A stretch of 64,000 bases of DNA from positions 7,406,915 through 7,470,914 of the forward strand of contig NC_084771.1 of NCBI RefSeq assembly GCF_028858725.1, read 5' to 3'. Below the pieces are notes generated by a model. It searched no databases. It was not told the DNA's origin and saw only the letters and a program-made list of their open reading frames with translations. This DNA comes from Colius striatus (lineage: Eukaryota; Chordata; Aves; Coliiformes; Coliidae). A program made the translations under genes and the position numbers. Numbering within the stretch: the first letter of the stretch is position 1; each line of letters begins with the position of its first letter. Of this stretch, positions 22,773 through 36,567 are shown one piece after another.

Positions 22773-25700
22773 ATTATTCTCTGTGAGAAGTCACTGGGAA
22801 ACCAAGTTTCTGTGGAAGAAACATAACGTAGCGGTGGTTCTCTGCTGTATCAAGGCACGGTCCACGGAGACTGCATTTCCCATCATCCCATACTCCATCT
22901 TTAGCCATCAACAGTAATTTGACATGCTGAAGTTCATCCACGGAGAGGGCAGACGTTACTGAGCTTTCATCCAACCAGAAACAAACATGAACGGACTACA
23001 TCATGCTTTGTTGGGCCGAGTTTTCACAAGAATGGCCAAACTGTCATGCCAAAACTCTAATTGCCCTGAAGGTGAAAGTGGTGGCTGGAATGGCTGGGAT
23101 GCAGAACTCTTCTTTCTGTGCCGTCTGACAAGACCCTCCTTTCCCTGTGCTGCGGGACTGCTGGGAAGTCCTTTACAAGGACTTTACAAGGACTTCCCTT
23201 GCAGAGGGGTGTGATGTCTTGTTTCTGTGAGAGGCAGTGATAAGCTCTCAGTGGAAGGATGCTCCTGGGTCTCTGTAGCTCCAGTCATGCCTTTAGTTTA
23301 GGGTAAGTGTGACTCAGCAGAGGTTCCCCAATGAGGAGACACAAATTACGAGCCAGACTCCAAGGACTGCCTCACCATTTGGCATGATGCTCCCTCAAGT
23401 TTCTCTCCTCCTGCCCATGCGCCTTCCGGAAACCATGCAGCTCTGTGTGAGTTCAGAGTGAAGCAACGTCTGCATCCCCCAACTAATACACCTCACTCTT
23501 TTTAGCTTCCAGGCACTCCTTCTGATCTACCAGTTGCCAGGGTGCTGGCTCTGGGCACCACTGAACCTTGCTTCAGGACTTTGTATATCAAAAGATGTTT
23601 GAGTTGTTTGGGTCTGTTGTTCAAATTCCTTGCCCCCCTGAAAGAAAAAAAGCCTACAAGCTGTTTGACACATGGGAATGAAGGAGGAGGCAGAGAAGAG
23701 AATGCTAAATAAAAGGACCAGCATACACCAGTTCCACTCCTCAGCTGGGAAGATTTGGCCATGCAAGCAGAAAAGAGAAGCTGTCTTCTCCCTGCCCTCT
23801 GCTCCATGACCCTGACTCCCCCACCCTGCCAGCCTCCTCCTCTGTGGGGAGGAGGTCCAGGGCGAGAAGCATTCCAAACACCCCGCTGGTACCATGTTTA
23901 TCCAGCGTGTCCTCCTTGCCTAGCTGCTCAGAAACAGCCCTAGAACAAGGAGGGGAAAAAAGGAAAGGGAAAAACAGAGAGAGGGAAGAAATGAACAGCT
24001 TGGGCTTTTTGGCCAGAAAACAACATTTTTTGTTTGTTTTTCTAGCAAAAAAAAACCCCAGGAGAAACCTTGCCAGAGATTCCTGAGTTTTCAGATTTGA
24101 AGGTGTATCTTGAACTAGAGACAGGGAACGGGATGTTTGGTTTATTCCATTTTCCTACATGAAATAAGAACCACCAAGGCCTGATGTTTTTGGCGGCAAT
24201 AATCCTTTCTTTATCACTCCTCTGGGTGAGAAAAGGAGCAGGGCCCGTATGCTTCGCTTTCACTTCCAAAATCCAGGGCAAAACAAGAGAAGTTTTAATT
24301 CATGGACCCTGCAGTTCTGGTGCAAGGACTGAGCTCTGGCTCCTCTCAGCTGTGGCTTTCATCCGAAATCACAGTCCCCTGAGAATGCTGCAAGAAGCTG
24401 CCCCACGCTGCTGCAGAAGACTCTCCAAATGCAGCAACAGACACAGCAAGGGCTGTCTCCTCAGACACTTCAACAAGCTAGGATAGCACATGGTTTGCTG
24501 TAGTCCCTTTTGGGTGTGAAATAGCCACATCTTTCCAGGAAGCACAAGAAACTAGTGCTATGCCAGCAAAACCATGGACAACGTCCACATTTCCCAGAGT
24601 TAACCATTTTTTAGGAACTCAGAGGGACTCTTCCTTGAAAGAAAATATCTTGGAGTACCATTAGTTCCTTTATCAGCCTCTTACGAGACTCTCCTCTTTA
24701 GGACCCACGAACACTCCAGACATAATAGATGTAGGTGCCACTTGTTGCTGTAGACAAGGGCGTCCAGAGCTTAGGAGCAACAGCCTATGCCAAATTCCCA
24801 CATCATGCTGCCAAAAATACTTTGTGTGTGTCTCGCTGAGAGAAACGTTCCTCTGTATTGTTTCTTCCGAATATCTCTACGTTTTGTTGCCAAATGAAGG
24901 AAGGAACACGGTACAGAGACCCACATTTCCAACCCCAAGGTTGGAAAACAGCCACTCTCCAAGAAACATCACTTGGATTTAACCACAGAGCAGTCCAAAG
25001 GTAATAAACGCAGTAAGGATGCATTGAGGCATGCCTGGGACCAAGGGCAGCTGCTTCTGAAATGCCCACATGTCTGAGGAGAGACGCTACCTGTCATAAC
25101 CCAGACTTAGAGGCAACATGGTACCAGACAGCTTCACAGCCCAAAGGCCAGTGCCGTGTGTCCGATCCTCCCTCGCCTTTCCCAGGCAGTGGACCATGGA
25201 GATGTCCCACAAATGTACCCAGGTATCTTCTGTTCACTGCTTTGTTTATATCTTGGATCTCAATCACACACAAAAAAGAGTTAATTAAGTGCACAGTGTG
25301 GAAATGCACAACACCGAGGGAGTACCTTATTGCAGTCGTTCTTTGAGGCAGAGAAACCACTCGCACGCTGAACCACACTGGAAGTACAGGTCAGGGCTGT
25401 GCTTCCCCCTGTAGAGACGTGGGTGTGAATTTGAGTGCCAATACGAATTATGTTGTTAAGCAAAGGGCTGATAGTGCCAGATGGAGACAGCCAAGGAGTG
25501 GGAAGATGTTAGGCAAGCTTCCTCCATCTGTCCCTGTTCACGCTTTTTGGTCCCAGGCCTCACCACAATCTTTCCACATCTAATCCTCAGCATCCTCAAA
25601 TTTCTGCTCACCTTTCTCTGGGTCAGAGCAGCCCCTTCCCATTTTCTGTCTTGGCCACACAATCGGCTTTGCTGTGGCCCTGCAAGACATCCTTCTGTGC

Positions 25701-28700
25701 CTCCCGCTGCCCTGCAGCTCTTGCCCAATCTGCTCACTACAGTTTTTCCGCTGGGCTCCTGCTAGAACAATCTTGCACAGGATTTTTCCCACTACCTGTG
25801 TGTTAAGGTACCGCTTTGCAGAGAATTTCTGGGCCCCTTGGTTTCCAGATCCAGGATATCTCCTCCTGCTGCCCAACTAGCAGGATGAGCTGCTTCATCT
25901 GTGAACATGGGAGGCCCTGTTTTGACTCACTTTGTCTTTGCAGAGGAAGGCCAACCTCATCTGCCCTCTATTACCCATGCAAAAAAGAAAAACCCCAAAC
26001 CCAAACATCTGTGCAGCTTTTATGGCGTTTATACAAGCCAAACAGCTTGGAAAAGGACAATGATTTTCATTCACAATATTCCCTCTTTCATAGTTGTCCA
26101 CGGCATTGCATCACACCAAGGCTTAACTTGTCTCTTAGTTTGATGGGTCTGCAACACACACCTGAAAGGAACATCCTTGCTCCTCAACTGAAGTTTGACT
26201 GACCAGTGCCTCCTTTAACCCCCTTTGATCTGGGGGAACAGACTGAACTTTTATTGCTGCTGATTAATCCCCCATGATTCTCCATGAGGGAACTGCTTGC
26301 CGCTTCCCCTTTTTAGTCTGCCAGTGTTTGAGACTGTAAATAAGCCTCACATTTATTGTTAGCACAATATACTGTTTTATAAGGGGAATGCAGCTGTCTG
26401 AGAAAGATCAGAGCTCTCTCCTGCAGTGTCCCAGCATCAGAGGCATTCCTTGAACAGCCAAGAAGCTCAGGAGCGATGATACCAGCAGCAGTAGCAGCGC
26501 TGTGGTTCTGTGAAGGCACACCTCCAAAAAACGGTGCAGCCACCTCCCAAATTCAGGTGGGTCACACCTGGGACAAGCCCAGGCCTGGGCTGGAGCTCCA
26601 GCAGGCTCATTAGGCTCAATGCCTTTACAAGGTCCCTGCTTCGCTTTGGAGTCCTGACCTTGCTTACAGCCTTCCCCTTCCTCAACAAGAGCGAGAGGGC
26701 TACAAGGAGCATGGAGGACCACAGATAATCCCCTCTGGCAGTGAGATTTAGCAGCCTGATACACCATTCTGCTTGCTGGAGGAAAAAAATATTGCCTTCG
26801 TTCTCCCTCTCTGCACAAGATCCTGAGGGAAAGCAGGGAAGTCAGTGAAATCAGATGAGAAGAAACCGTTAGCAGCAAGATTTGCCAAAGAAGTGAGTGC
26901 ATTCAGTGGCCTGGAAAACGAGCAGGCGAGTGATATAAGAGCTCTTTCCGAATTCTGCACACTCAAGGAAACATCTAATACGCCTTGAAGTAAAAATATG
27001 CCTTGGCTTTTACTGCTGGCCTAAATATTTGTATTCACAAGTGTTGGCAAATATTTGAGACATCCATGTTGTTTAACCAAGAGCTTTGTCTCTCAGAGTC
27101 CGCAGCCCTGTTTGGTCTCCTCTGTAATCACATTAGCCAGAAGAATCCTCTTGGCATTTATGTGGAGGATGGGATCAGAATCATTTCCATTCGTGCCTTA
27201 AAAACCAGGCATGAGCTTACAGAAGATGACCAGACAAAGGGCATCGGAAGAGCTGACAGAGATCATGCCCAGCATCCATTTAATATTGGTTCAGTCTCCT
27301 TTAGGAGAGGGCTAATGTAGCTTGAATTTGCAGGCACAGGCAGAGTCATGCTGAAGGCCATTCTGGCCTCCACAATAATTTCCAAGCTTTAATTTGCTAT
27401 ATTATAAGGGAACAAAAGAAAGACAGCTTTTCTTCTGCTGCATCTATGGCAGTATATCAGGGTAGGTATGTTAGGACTTGATGTTCCCCTATAACCAATT
27501 CTTGTGCAAAAGTTTGATGTCTTGATGGCTTCTGAGGAAAGAAAAGCAAAATGCAAGGACAGTGGGAGCTGCAGCACTGACAGCCTGGGCATGGAGGGAG
27601 GAAGCCTTGGCCTCTGCAGCGGGACTGTGACCATCATTTCGGTGCTTCACAGGCTGCACACACTTCTAGGTACGTTTGTTTGGTTTTTCCTCTTCCTTCA
27701 AGCACAAGTTCTGTCATTATCAAGCACCAGGTGAAGAAGATACCCATATGTACAGTTCACCTACAACAGGCACCCAGCATTCACCTTCTGTCCTCCAGGT
27801 TCAGGCTCCTGTCTAGCTGGAGGCTAGGCTGTGGACCCGTCCTCCCCCTGCACCCACCGTCAGGGACAGCATCACTACAACATTGTCCTACTAAGATACA
27901 ATCAGCAAGAACTTCCTAAAAATCATTAGTCACATTTCTTGAAGAGGTCAAGGGCTGCAGTCAAAGCATGATAGACAACTCTGAGACTTAGCAATGGGAC
28001 AGACAAAGCCTTTTGTACTTCAGCTTGGGCTCAGATAACATACCAAAGATGTGCTGGAAAACGATGTCAAATAAAGTCCTGACAGAACTGAACAAAACCT
28101 ACCACTGCAGCCATCCAAGAGGCAGCATGGGAGACCACAGATGAGTAAGTGTGGAATAAATATCTATGACACCAACAAAGCCTCATCCACCCTCTGGCAA
28201 GGACTGTGGTCACAGTGACTTTAAACGATGAGGACTACACCTGTATTTTACCATTCTCTCCAGAAGTGGGCACACAGAAGTGACACAAGAGTGCACACCA
28301 GGCTCTTCCAACCTGTTTATTCAGTGGAAGATGTTCAAGCAACCAGAAAAAAAGCACTGAACTGCACTTCTGGGTGCTAACCTGAACTGCCACTGTTTTG
28401 ACAGGTTCAGGACAGAAAAAGAGCTCCTGTTCTGTGCCCTTGCTGGCAGGTTCCTTACAGCTAATGCATTAACCTCTGAATAAACAAACGACTAAGAAAG
28501 GCCCTTTCCTAACCCAGCAAAGTACAAACACAGGCTACATTCTTCTGATTATAAAACCACAAATGCAGGACACACTCCTGGGAATGGTCTCGATATGTTT
28601 TCTTTGATTCCAACCTCTTGGGAAGATTAAACAGTGTCATTGCCAGGTTAATACATAATGACCTCAATGTTTCGAAACATTACTGCACTGCAAATAAGAC

Positions 28701-30000
28701 TGACATTTACATATTTCTCAGTTGCCCAAGGGTACAGAAGACATGTTTCAGGTGCCTTCACTGGCAGCAGGCTGGAAGGCAGCAGTGAAGCACGGTGCAT
28801 GGAGAGTGAAGGGCCAGAGACAACGTCAACGGATGGGGGAAGGAGGGTGATGGCTCCCTAATGAGCCAGCCCTAATGGCCAGAGCAGCAAGCAGCTGTCA
28901 GTCAGCAGTGGGCTAAAATCGATCCTCCTGAGCTGAGTCGAGCTCTCCCTGTGCCAAGGGAGACCCCAGGGAACAGAGCCGTCTTGCATCTCCTGCTCAG
29001 GCTCCCGTGGAGCAGCAGCAGCAGACTAGCTGGCTCTCTGAGCCAGTTCTGGAGGGTGGCCTTCACAGAAGAGTGTTTCATGTCCAGACACTCAGCTGAG
29101 TAGCCTGAAAGGGAACATGTGTGCCTGCCTGGGCTGTGAAGCCATCAGTTTCTGGTGGCACAGGGAGAGAGTGAAAGTCCCCCCAGGATTATTGGCACTG
29201 CTCTGCGTTCAGACACAGAGGTATCTGTACTTCTGACTGTGGCTGCTCTGCAAGTCTAGAAGCACAGTGACATGGGGAATAGAGAAGGAGAGGGGATGAG
29301 GTGCAGCTTGGTGAAGCTCGAGGTAGTAGCTGTTGATGGTTTTACTGAAGCATGATCCCATAATCTCTTTTCACTCTGAAGCAACACCAGCCACTGAATC
29401 ATCATTCTACTCTTCCCTGTAGGTGGTTAGACTGTACCACACAGCCCACAAGATCACAGCCCACCACCTCCTGTGAAGATGAACTTTTCCCTTTCAAGCT
29501 TGTTTCTGGTCGTACAGTGAGGCCTTCATCCCATAATATAACACATTATGATCTTCATGGTCTGTTCTCCATTGCTGCTCCCATGTCCAGCCCAGAGGCT
29601 TGGCTGAATCCTGGCAGACCTTCTGCATTCCCCAAAGCAGCCCTGTGGGCCACCACTGCTGAGGCTGGGAATGGCAAAGCTGAAAGACTCCTCTTTGTTA
29701 GCTGCCAAACACTTACCACAGGGCATGGGCTCCATCAAGGACTTTGATGCTGACAATTTAGAGGCACTCAAGAGGATAAGCGTTACCAGCCATGAGGCTA
29801 CCAAGTCCCTTTCCTGGCCAGAAGACCAGGCACTAGACTTTTCTGTCCCTGAGGGGTTTTTCTTGCCTGTTCAGAGGCAGGGGATGTGAGCACAGGCCAC
29901 ACACTGGGTGAGTTACTGTGTAGGAACCCCAAGACAGAGATGTGACCTGCAGCTCTCCCCTCAGCCAGTACATCAGGCACTGGTCTAATTTTGCTAGGAA
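22773..30000. other. Long unique stretch without recognised gene or transposon
   Basis: About 7 kb with no CR1 or other mobile element that I can recognise, apart from the hairpin at 23163. Frames reach 164 codons (26408-26902, minus) without recognisable products. AT-leaning parts at 24.05-24.3, 27.1-27.6 and 28.5-28.7 kb have occasional homeodomain-like cores. TTAATTAA occurs at 25281-25288. No exon with good splice sites and a familiar protein was found. Confidence 0.55.
23163..23198. repeat. Perfect 11-bp inverted repeat, 14-nt loop
   Basis: GGGAAGTCCTT at 23163-23173 pairs with AAGGACTTCCC at 23188-23198. The loop itself repeats CTTTACAAGGA, so the structure may have arisen from a small tandem duplication of an 11-bp unit. 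There is no T-run after it and no reason to call it a terminator. Confidence 0.8.
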
Positions 30001-33000
30001 TGGTGCCTCAGGGAGGGCCTGTGTGGTCCAAGCAATGCAAATCCAAGCACACCTAAAGCCCCTAACTCTGCTGATCAGGTCTCTCAGCTCCAGAGAGCTC
30101 CTGGGAGCAGGCAGTTCCTCAGACCTGGCACTGGCTGCATGCGGGGCCACTGGTCCCCATCCTGGTCTCCCCGCGGTTTGGGGTGCCCATGGTGAGGCTG
30201 GGATGGGGATCTGACAGGGCAGGGGAAGGGTCCCAGCTGCCTCTCCCCTGGCAGCCAGAGGAACTCCAGCCCTTGCTGCAGAAACTTGCCTCGTTGGCAG
30301 TGTGGGAGCGTGGAGGAGAGCAGGCAGTGAGGCTCCTTCCCCTGAGCATCCTAACGAGACGTTAATTTGAGGTTTCTGCAGAAGACAAAGGGAGAGTTGT
30401 AGCCATTTCGTTTGGGGTTGGGAGGAGGCTTTGCATCCAGGAAGCACTCTCCCCTGGGAAACAGGGGAGACCTGGCCACCCACAGCCCTGGCTCGCCAGG
30501 AATCCAGGCTTCCATATGTACAAACCTGGTGCCAGAAGTGTCGTTCCCATCGTCAGCAGCCCCCCTTCACCTTCTCTGCCTTCTCCCTCCTCCTCTCCTC
30601 TCTCTATAACCAGCTGACTTTCTTCCACAACCAGGAAACAATCAAACAACCTCTTCAGCTGCTCCAGCTCCTCCTCCTCCTCCCCAACACCCGCCATCTC
30701 CCCCTAGAAAGGACGCTGTCAGTACTCCCAAAGCCTCATGTGCTCTGCAGTGCAAAACTGTTATTTCAGCCTCCCAGTGGGGAATACCCTCTGGGCCACA
30801 AATACCGGTGTTTCGTTAAGTAAATAATCACACAAGATAAAATATCCATCTTGATGGTAAAATGGAAGGAGGGGAACAGGAAGGCAGACCTGGTGTGTAG
30901 CAGACAGCAGCCCCTGAATCAATATCCCGGGTACCGTGGGGTGGCTGGCAGCCGCATTGTGTGCCTGCCCTTTCTCCTGTGGTAACCCGTGGGAGGATGG
31001 TTTAAATGCCGAGTATTTAGAAGGGTCTAGGGGGGTGAGTGCTGCATTTGGCTTCTTAAAATAGCCTTCAGAAAAAGCATGGCTGGGAAATATATTCAGT
31101 GCAAGTCACTTGCCTTTGTTGGGAAAGGCTTGGAACCCCACCAGTCATGGTGCTCTGGTCTTACAGGGGAGTGATGAAGAGGAAGGTTGATTATGTCAGT
31201 GGAGGGACAGCTGTTTCTAAGCATCTGAGGGACTTACTGTGCTACTGTGGGTGCTAGTGGGTGCTGGACCTTTCAGAAAAGCTGACTCCCACTGAAACAC
31301 CGTGTGGAGGAAAGCTCAGCTCCCATGGAAAGCTTGCTCCCCTCTGCCACATTCCCAGGGCTGCTGAGCAGGATTATGCTGGAGCCAGGCATTGATCCCA
31401 AGTGTCCTGGCGTGCTGCCTGCGTGCTCTTACACCAGAATGTAGTGCTGCCACCTCCCCTGCAACAAGGTCTCGGATGTTTTATTGCTCACCTGTTTGGG
31501 AGGCTTCACACATTCAGCATCGAGGCTTATGAACCTACTGAGAAAAGAGAGGAGGAAAAAGGTGGAGGAGGAGTTCAGCCGAGAGTTAAATGCTTGGAGA
31601 TGTTGGAGTCTTGGGCCAGGCCTTGCCAAGGTTACCCAGACTCATCCCAGAGCCCAGGAGAGGCAGGACAGTAGCTTACCCATGACAGGATCCCAGGAGG
31701 GAGGTCCCAGGTGCCCCATGGGATGGCCAGGGTGACTGACGTGGGGCAAGAAGAGGATCGTGCCAGGTACAGGTGGGTCTGATGGACAGCTTGCTGCTGC
31801 ACCTGAGATTGTGAACTGGAGGCTGAATTAGGGCTGAGAGTCTCCTGGATTCATTTCTCAGTCATTTATTCAGATATAATTGCCTGTCTGCCTGTCTTAA
31901 AGCTAATGACTGGATGTGAAGATTTCCAGTTAGGGTTTGTGAGAAGGTAATTACATTGCAATCTCACTGTATGACTATTCCTCGAATGAAGATAAACTTG
32001 TTTGAGTAGGTCTGCACATCGCAGGAATCAGTTGTATTACAGAGCCCAGGCATGGCAGGGGAGATAAGGAATGTTTTTGCTGCTGCTTTTTTATCTGCTG
32101 ACCTATTAAAAGCTTTTCTGTCTGAAGGGAGGGAGGAACAACCAAAGGGTTAATCCCCCAGTGCCTCACCCCTGATGAATGTGATTTAAGTCTCCTGTTG
32201 AGACTTGATCACTTGGTTGGGGTTTAGTGGGTGATTCGTAACTTCCTTTGTAGTAGGTACTAGTTTGCCTTGTTGAGGTGCCCTGAATTGAGATCCAGAT
32301 CCATGAGCCTGACAGACTTTGCCCAGAAGGAGCCCTGAGATGATGTGAAGGGTATTACAGACCCAGACAGAAATAAAGCTGACACCTGGGAAGAAAATCC
32401 TGAGCTGGGGCTGCAGCACAACACCCATCAGCAGGACCAGGACAGCAACAGGCTACTGCTGGGAGATTTTTGCTATTGGCAGAGCAGTGCCTTGGCCACT
32501 AGCCAGGGGTGCATGTAGGTGCTCCGTGTGCAAGTAAAGCTGCCATTCCCATGGGTGAAATCTGTGTCTGCCCAGTGCTACTAGAGCCTGCAGATGCACA
32601 GAGATTCACCCTGCTATTAACATGGAGCATCCACCCTAAGCATCACTAAGGAGCTAGTAACTCCAGCAGTAAGATATCCTTTCAGGCTTGATCAGGTACA
32701 AGCCTGATGGCTGGATAAAACCCTCTTCCATGTTCAGGAGGCCCTTGCTTTTTCCAGCATTGGAGTGTGACAGGAGTCTGCATGAGAAAACACAACCAAG
32801 TTTCTCTCTCTGCTTGCCTCATTTAACAGCAGTCTTGTCATCTAAGGACACTTTTGAGTACAGCACATTCAGCTGTCTCATGTAGTCAGGGACCTGCTGC
32901 AGCTCCTGGCAATGCCCAGGCTGTGGGGCAGGAAAAGGCACCTCCACTCTCTGCAGACTTCTCTTCTTCTGTTACTTTAAAGCTCTCACCCTTCTATGCA

Positions 33001-33886
33001 ACACAAGCCAATGCACTGAGATCATCTCTCAGTCCCATCTAGCTGTTAAACCCCCTCAAATCTTTCTTGCTCAGCAGCACTTCATATAAATCCAGTAATG
33101 TGCATATCACTTTGGCTGCCAACCGCTTTTGGGTCAGGAGGGAGGGGGCTGGGGAGGGGGGGTATTATTACAGTCACTATTCCTTTTCCCTAAGGGATCC
33201 GAGGAAACCACAGGCTGCCAGCAAATGTCTGGAGGATGGAGGCATGTTGGGGACCCCTGGGAGGCAGCTGGCAAATGTGATGCACTGGGTATGGATTAAC
33301 AACCCATTAGGGCAGGGACTTGGGGCTGCATTAAGAAAATCCTTCCCCTCAGCCTTTGCATACGCTAGCGATTGTTGCCTTTAAGCAAGGCAGAGGCAGG
33401 ACAACTTCAGCACAGGGACGGTGCTTAAGCATCAGCCTCGCACCATTAAATATCAGTAAGGGCTTAAGGGCATTGCACAGCACTTCCCTAAGGGAGATAA
33501 ATGATTTCCTGGGATGAACCCAACTGGCCCACTCTGTGCTGCATTTGCTTGATGTTGACACGGCCAAAAGAACACTCTTTGGCATGAATAAAACATGCTT
33601 CTTGAGCAGCAGCAGTAGCAACTAGTTTGTCAGGAAGAGCTCCTGACTATGACAGGGCAAAATGTGTGAAGCTGTCTTTCAAGGGATGGCAGCCTGAGCA
33701 GTGTTCAGGAGCAGTCTAGTCACAGTTGCCCCCTTTGCTGCTGTGACAGGGAATTGATCCTTCTGGACAATGAAAGACTCCTCTTATCTGATTTTTCTCT
33801 CTTCTGCAGCAATTATCCAGAATTGGTAGCAAAACCCACCCTGGGGAGAGGCATTTTGTCCCCGAGGGCCATTAGATCCTCTGTGG

Positions 33887-33896
33887 GGTCATGACC
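33887..33896. promoter_or_regulatory. Nuclear-receptor-like IR0 palindrome
   Basis: GGTCATGACC is a perfect 10-bp palindrome, extended on the left as GGGTCATGACCT. Two GGTCA-type half sites with no spacer are a known but weak nuclear receptor arrangement. Such 10-bp matches are expected by chance in a window of this size. Confidence 0.2.
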
Positions 33897-34374
33897 TGTG
33901 ACTAAAGATGCATATTGAGATCTGTGATACGGGGATCACCAGCAATATCCTTCTTTCCACCAGGGAACACTGAAAATTGAAGAGATCTGAAAGCTTCTGC
34001 TTAAAGCTCAGAAGTTTCTGGCTACAGAGTCCAGCTCTGCCACTGGCTTCCAGTGTTAAACTGGAGTGAGTCACGTACCTGCTCTGTACTTCAGTTTGCC
34101 CACTGATCTGCATCCTGGAGAAAAGCTCACATGGAGACTTTTGAGATGGGGAAAAAAAAAAAAGAAAGCACACTTAGGAGCTATTTGGATGCAGATTGGC
34201 AGCACGTTGAGTCCACCTCATAGTTCCTTCAGTTCAAGGGGGGGTGGGGAGATGTTGTGTGGAGAAGGAAAAGAGCACAGGAGGAGACTGGAAACTGCTG
34301 CTCTGCCACCATGGAGTGCTCAAACACACACCTTGCGTTAAGGCATTGAAATGAACCCTGCTGACACGGGGCTA

Positions 34375-34720
34375 CAAGTGATTAAGAAAATTCTAATGAA
34401 GTATTTGCCTCCTGGAAAACACTATTTTATCCAAAATAAAACCTTTGCAAGAAGAAACATTTAATTTACAGATCAAACAGAAATAGCCCTAATGAAGCAG
34501 TGCAGCACAGCTGGAAGCTTCCGATCTGATTTGTCAAAAAGAGTATTAGTATTCTCCTTCCCTCTGTAACTTCATCACTTGGAATGTGTTTTGTTACAAT
34601 ATTGTAATAAAATAAGGTCGCTATGAGAAGCTGCCTTTCAAAAAGCAAGCTGTTTGCAGTGCTTCTGTAAGTCAGGGGCGTTGCTGTGAACGCCAGTTCC
34701 AAACACTCTTTGTTTCCTGA
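34375..34720. promoter_or_regulatory. AT-rich candidate regulatory block with SOX-like palindrome
   Basis: Contains the perfect 14-bp palindrome TTACAATATTGTAA at 34594-34607, with two SOX-type ACAAT cores head to head. It also has AGATCAAACAGAAATAG near 34470 (LEF/TCF-like ATCAAA) and CATTTAATTTACAG near 34459. Repeat-free. An 105-codon minus-strand frame overlaps it with no recognisable product. Confidence 0.3.
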
Positions 34721-35329
34721 AACCTGAAAATGCTGCCACAGCTGTACATGATGCATTGGGAGGGACCGGGAGAGTGGCAGCAAGGACTATAAATCCTACA
34801 GAAAAGTTTTCCTACCTATGAAGACAGTGACATCCAGGGAATGTTTTCTGGAGAAACGTTGGCTTCTCCATCATTGCACCCTTTCAAGGAGAGGGCAAAC
34901 AAACATCTGTCAGCAGTAGCAGGGAGGGGGTGATTCCATCCTGGGCTGAGGCTGCTTGGGGTCCTTACCAAACCTGGTTTTTCACTTGTCTGTTACTCTG
35001 ATGCCCGTTTTCCCAGGAGAACAGTGGTGTTCCAGCCCTCCTGCTGCTGGGTGTGCCAGATGACATCAGGAGGCTGTTCACTCTCCTGTGCCTCTGTCTT
35101 CAGCTCTTGGCTTCCCAGATGAGATTTTTGCCATTTGCAAGAGGGTTATCTTCTGAAAGTGTTTAAATACTGCTGAGCACAGCTGAGGAAAGGCTCCATC
35201 AAAGTATAAACAGATTCTAAGTGCCTGAATCAGGAGAATGACACAAACTAACCCACCCCTTAAAGTGCCTGTGACCACAAACCACATCACTGCAGAAAAG
35301 GAGGCACGCTTTTCTTTTCTTGTTCTGAG

Positions 35330-35460
35330 GCATAAAAGTTACTTACCAAGGTGACAAATTTATGGCTGCAGTAATTATATGATTACTTTATTATGTGCCA
35401 CCAATGTGAGGAAATATATATTAGAAAGTCACTTATGTCCAAACCAAAAGGACCAGCAAA
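35330..35460. promoter_or_regulatory. AT-rich candidate regulatory block
   Basis: Includes GTAATTATATGATTAC at 35371-35386, an imperfect inverted pair of homeodomain cores. GAGGAAATATATATTAG follows near 35408. No gene or repeat is seen. Confidence 0.22.
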
Positions 35461-36567
35461 GAAGCTTTGGAGGCAGTAAATACGTGTGACACGTACAATT
35501 ATTTACCTGGTTGGAGGCTGGAATTTCAGATTGCAAACCAGTAGTCATGTACAAAGGGTTTAGATGGTGGTGGCAGGAGGTCAGGCTGGGATCTGCCTGT
35601 CCTCGCTGTAATCCAGGGCTGGAATGCAGCTTCTGGGCAAGAGGGTACCAGTACCTTGGAGCTTCAGCCTGGCTTGACTGTGAATGCACTGGGGTAAATC
35701 CAGTCCTTGAGGTCTGTGCTCTAACAGAGTCAGGGGGTCACTGGGAATAGGGTGGCTCTGCTGGTTAGTGCTGGTCACTGTTCTCCCAGCCTTTCCCTTC
35801 TCCCAGCAGGTGGAGAAAGCCCAGCTCCGTCTCAGTTCTTGTCCGTTCCAGTATTGCTTTTTACTAGGAGAACAAACTCAGGCTTGGCCCTCCCTGGAGC
35901 AGCAAGGTAGCAGTTTGGCTGCACAACTTACAAGCTTTGAGGCTCACAGCAAGAGAAAAAAAAAAGTCCAATTAACCTCATGATGTTCAATAAGGGCAAG
36001 TGCAGAGACCTGCACCTGGGAAAAAACAACCCCCTGCACCAGGACAGGCTGGGAGTGACCTGACTGGCCGGTCAGACTGCAGCCAGGGCATTGCTCTGAG
36101 CTATCTGATGCTGCAGGTCCCAGCCCCGTGTCTAGCTAGAACTAGAAAGGAGCAGAGGGTAGCAAAATCCAGGGAGAAGGCTGTGGGAAGCTTTAGCTAC
36201 CTAGGTTACCCCAGGAGATTCCAAGTGCCCCATGTAATAATTGCTAATAAATGTTCATGCTGAGTAGCTTTTATTTTTCCAGTGAGATGGAATAACAGGG
36301 AAAATATGTTAAAGTCTCTGGACTTCAAGAGTATGTTTTTCTTTCATTTATATTTACCTAATTACACTGTCACAGACTGCTGAAAAGTATGCTCCCACCC
36401 CAAAAATGACCAAATAAACAGAGTAGTGACTCTGACTGTGCCAGACAACACAGTTGGCGACAAAGGAGAGATGGAGGGAAGTTCTGTCAGCCCAGCACCT
36501 CTGAGTAGGGGCCCTGGGGCCAAAGACCTGCATCCAACCCCAAAACTGAGAGCCCCATGCTCCTTAC

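Larger units (their letters stand above)
30001..36567. other. Unique sequence with scattered candidate regulatory blocks
   Basis: A GC-rich part at 29.8-30.7 kb carries a 216-codon minus-strand frame (29833-30483) of no known family. AT-leaning parts include 31.86-31.99 kb, 34.38-34.72 kb and 35.33-35.46 kb. There are A-runs near 34149-34160. No recognised interspersed repeats. Confidence 0.55.

Noticed and set aside
27003..27320. 105-codon frame with a protein-like middle (NPLGIYVEDGIRIISIRALK)
   Set aside because: The composition looks plausible for a protein, but there is no matching donor at the end of the stretch and no family is recognised.
29833..30483. 216-codon minus-strand open frame
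   Set aside because: It lies in GC-rich, stop-poor DNA and its peptide is biased to Pro, Leu, Ala and Ser with no family signature.
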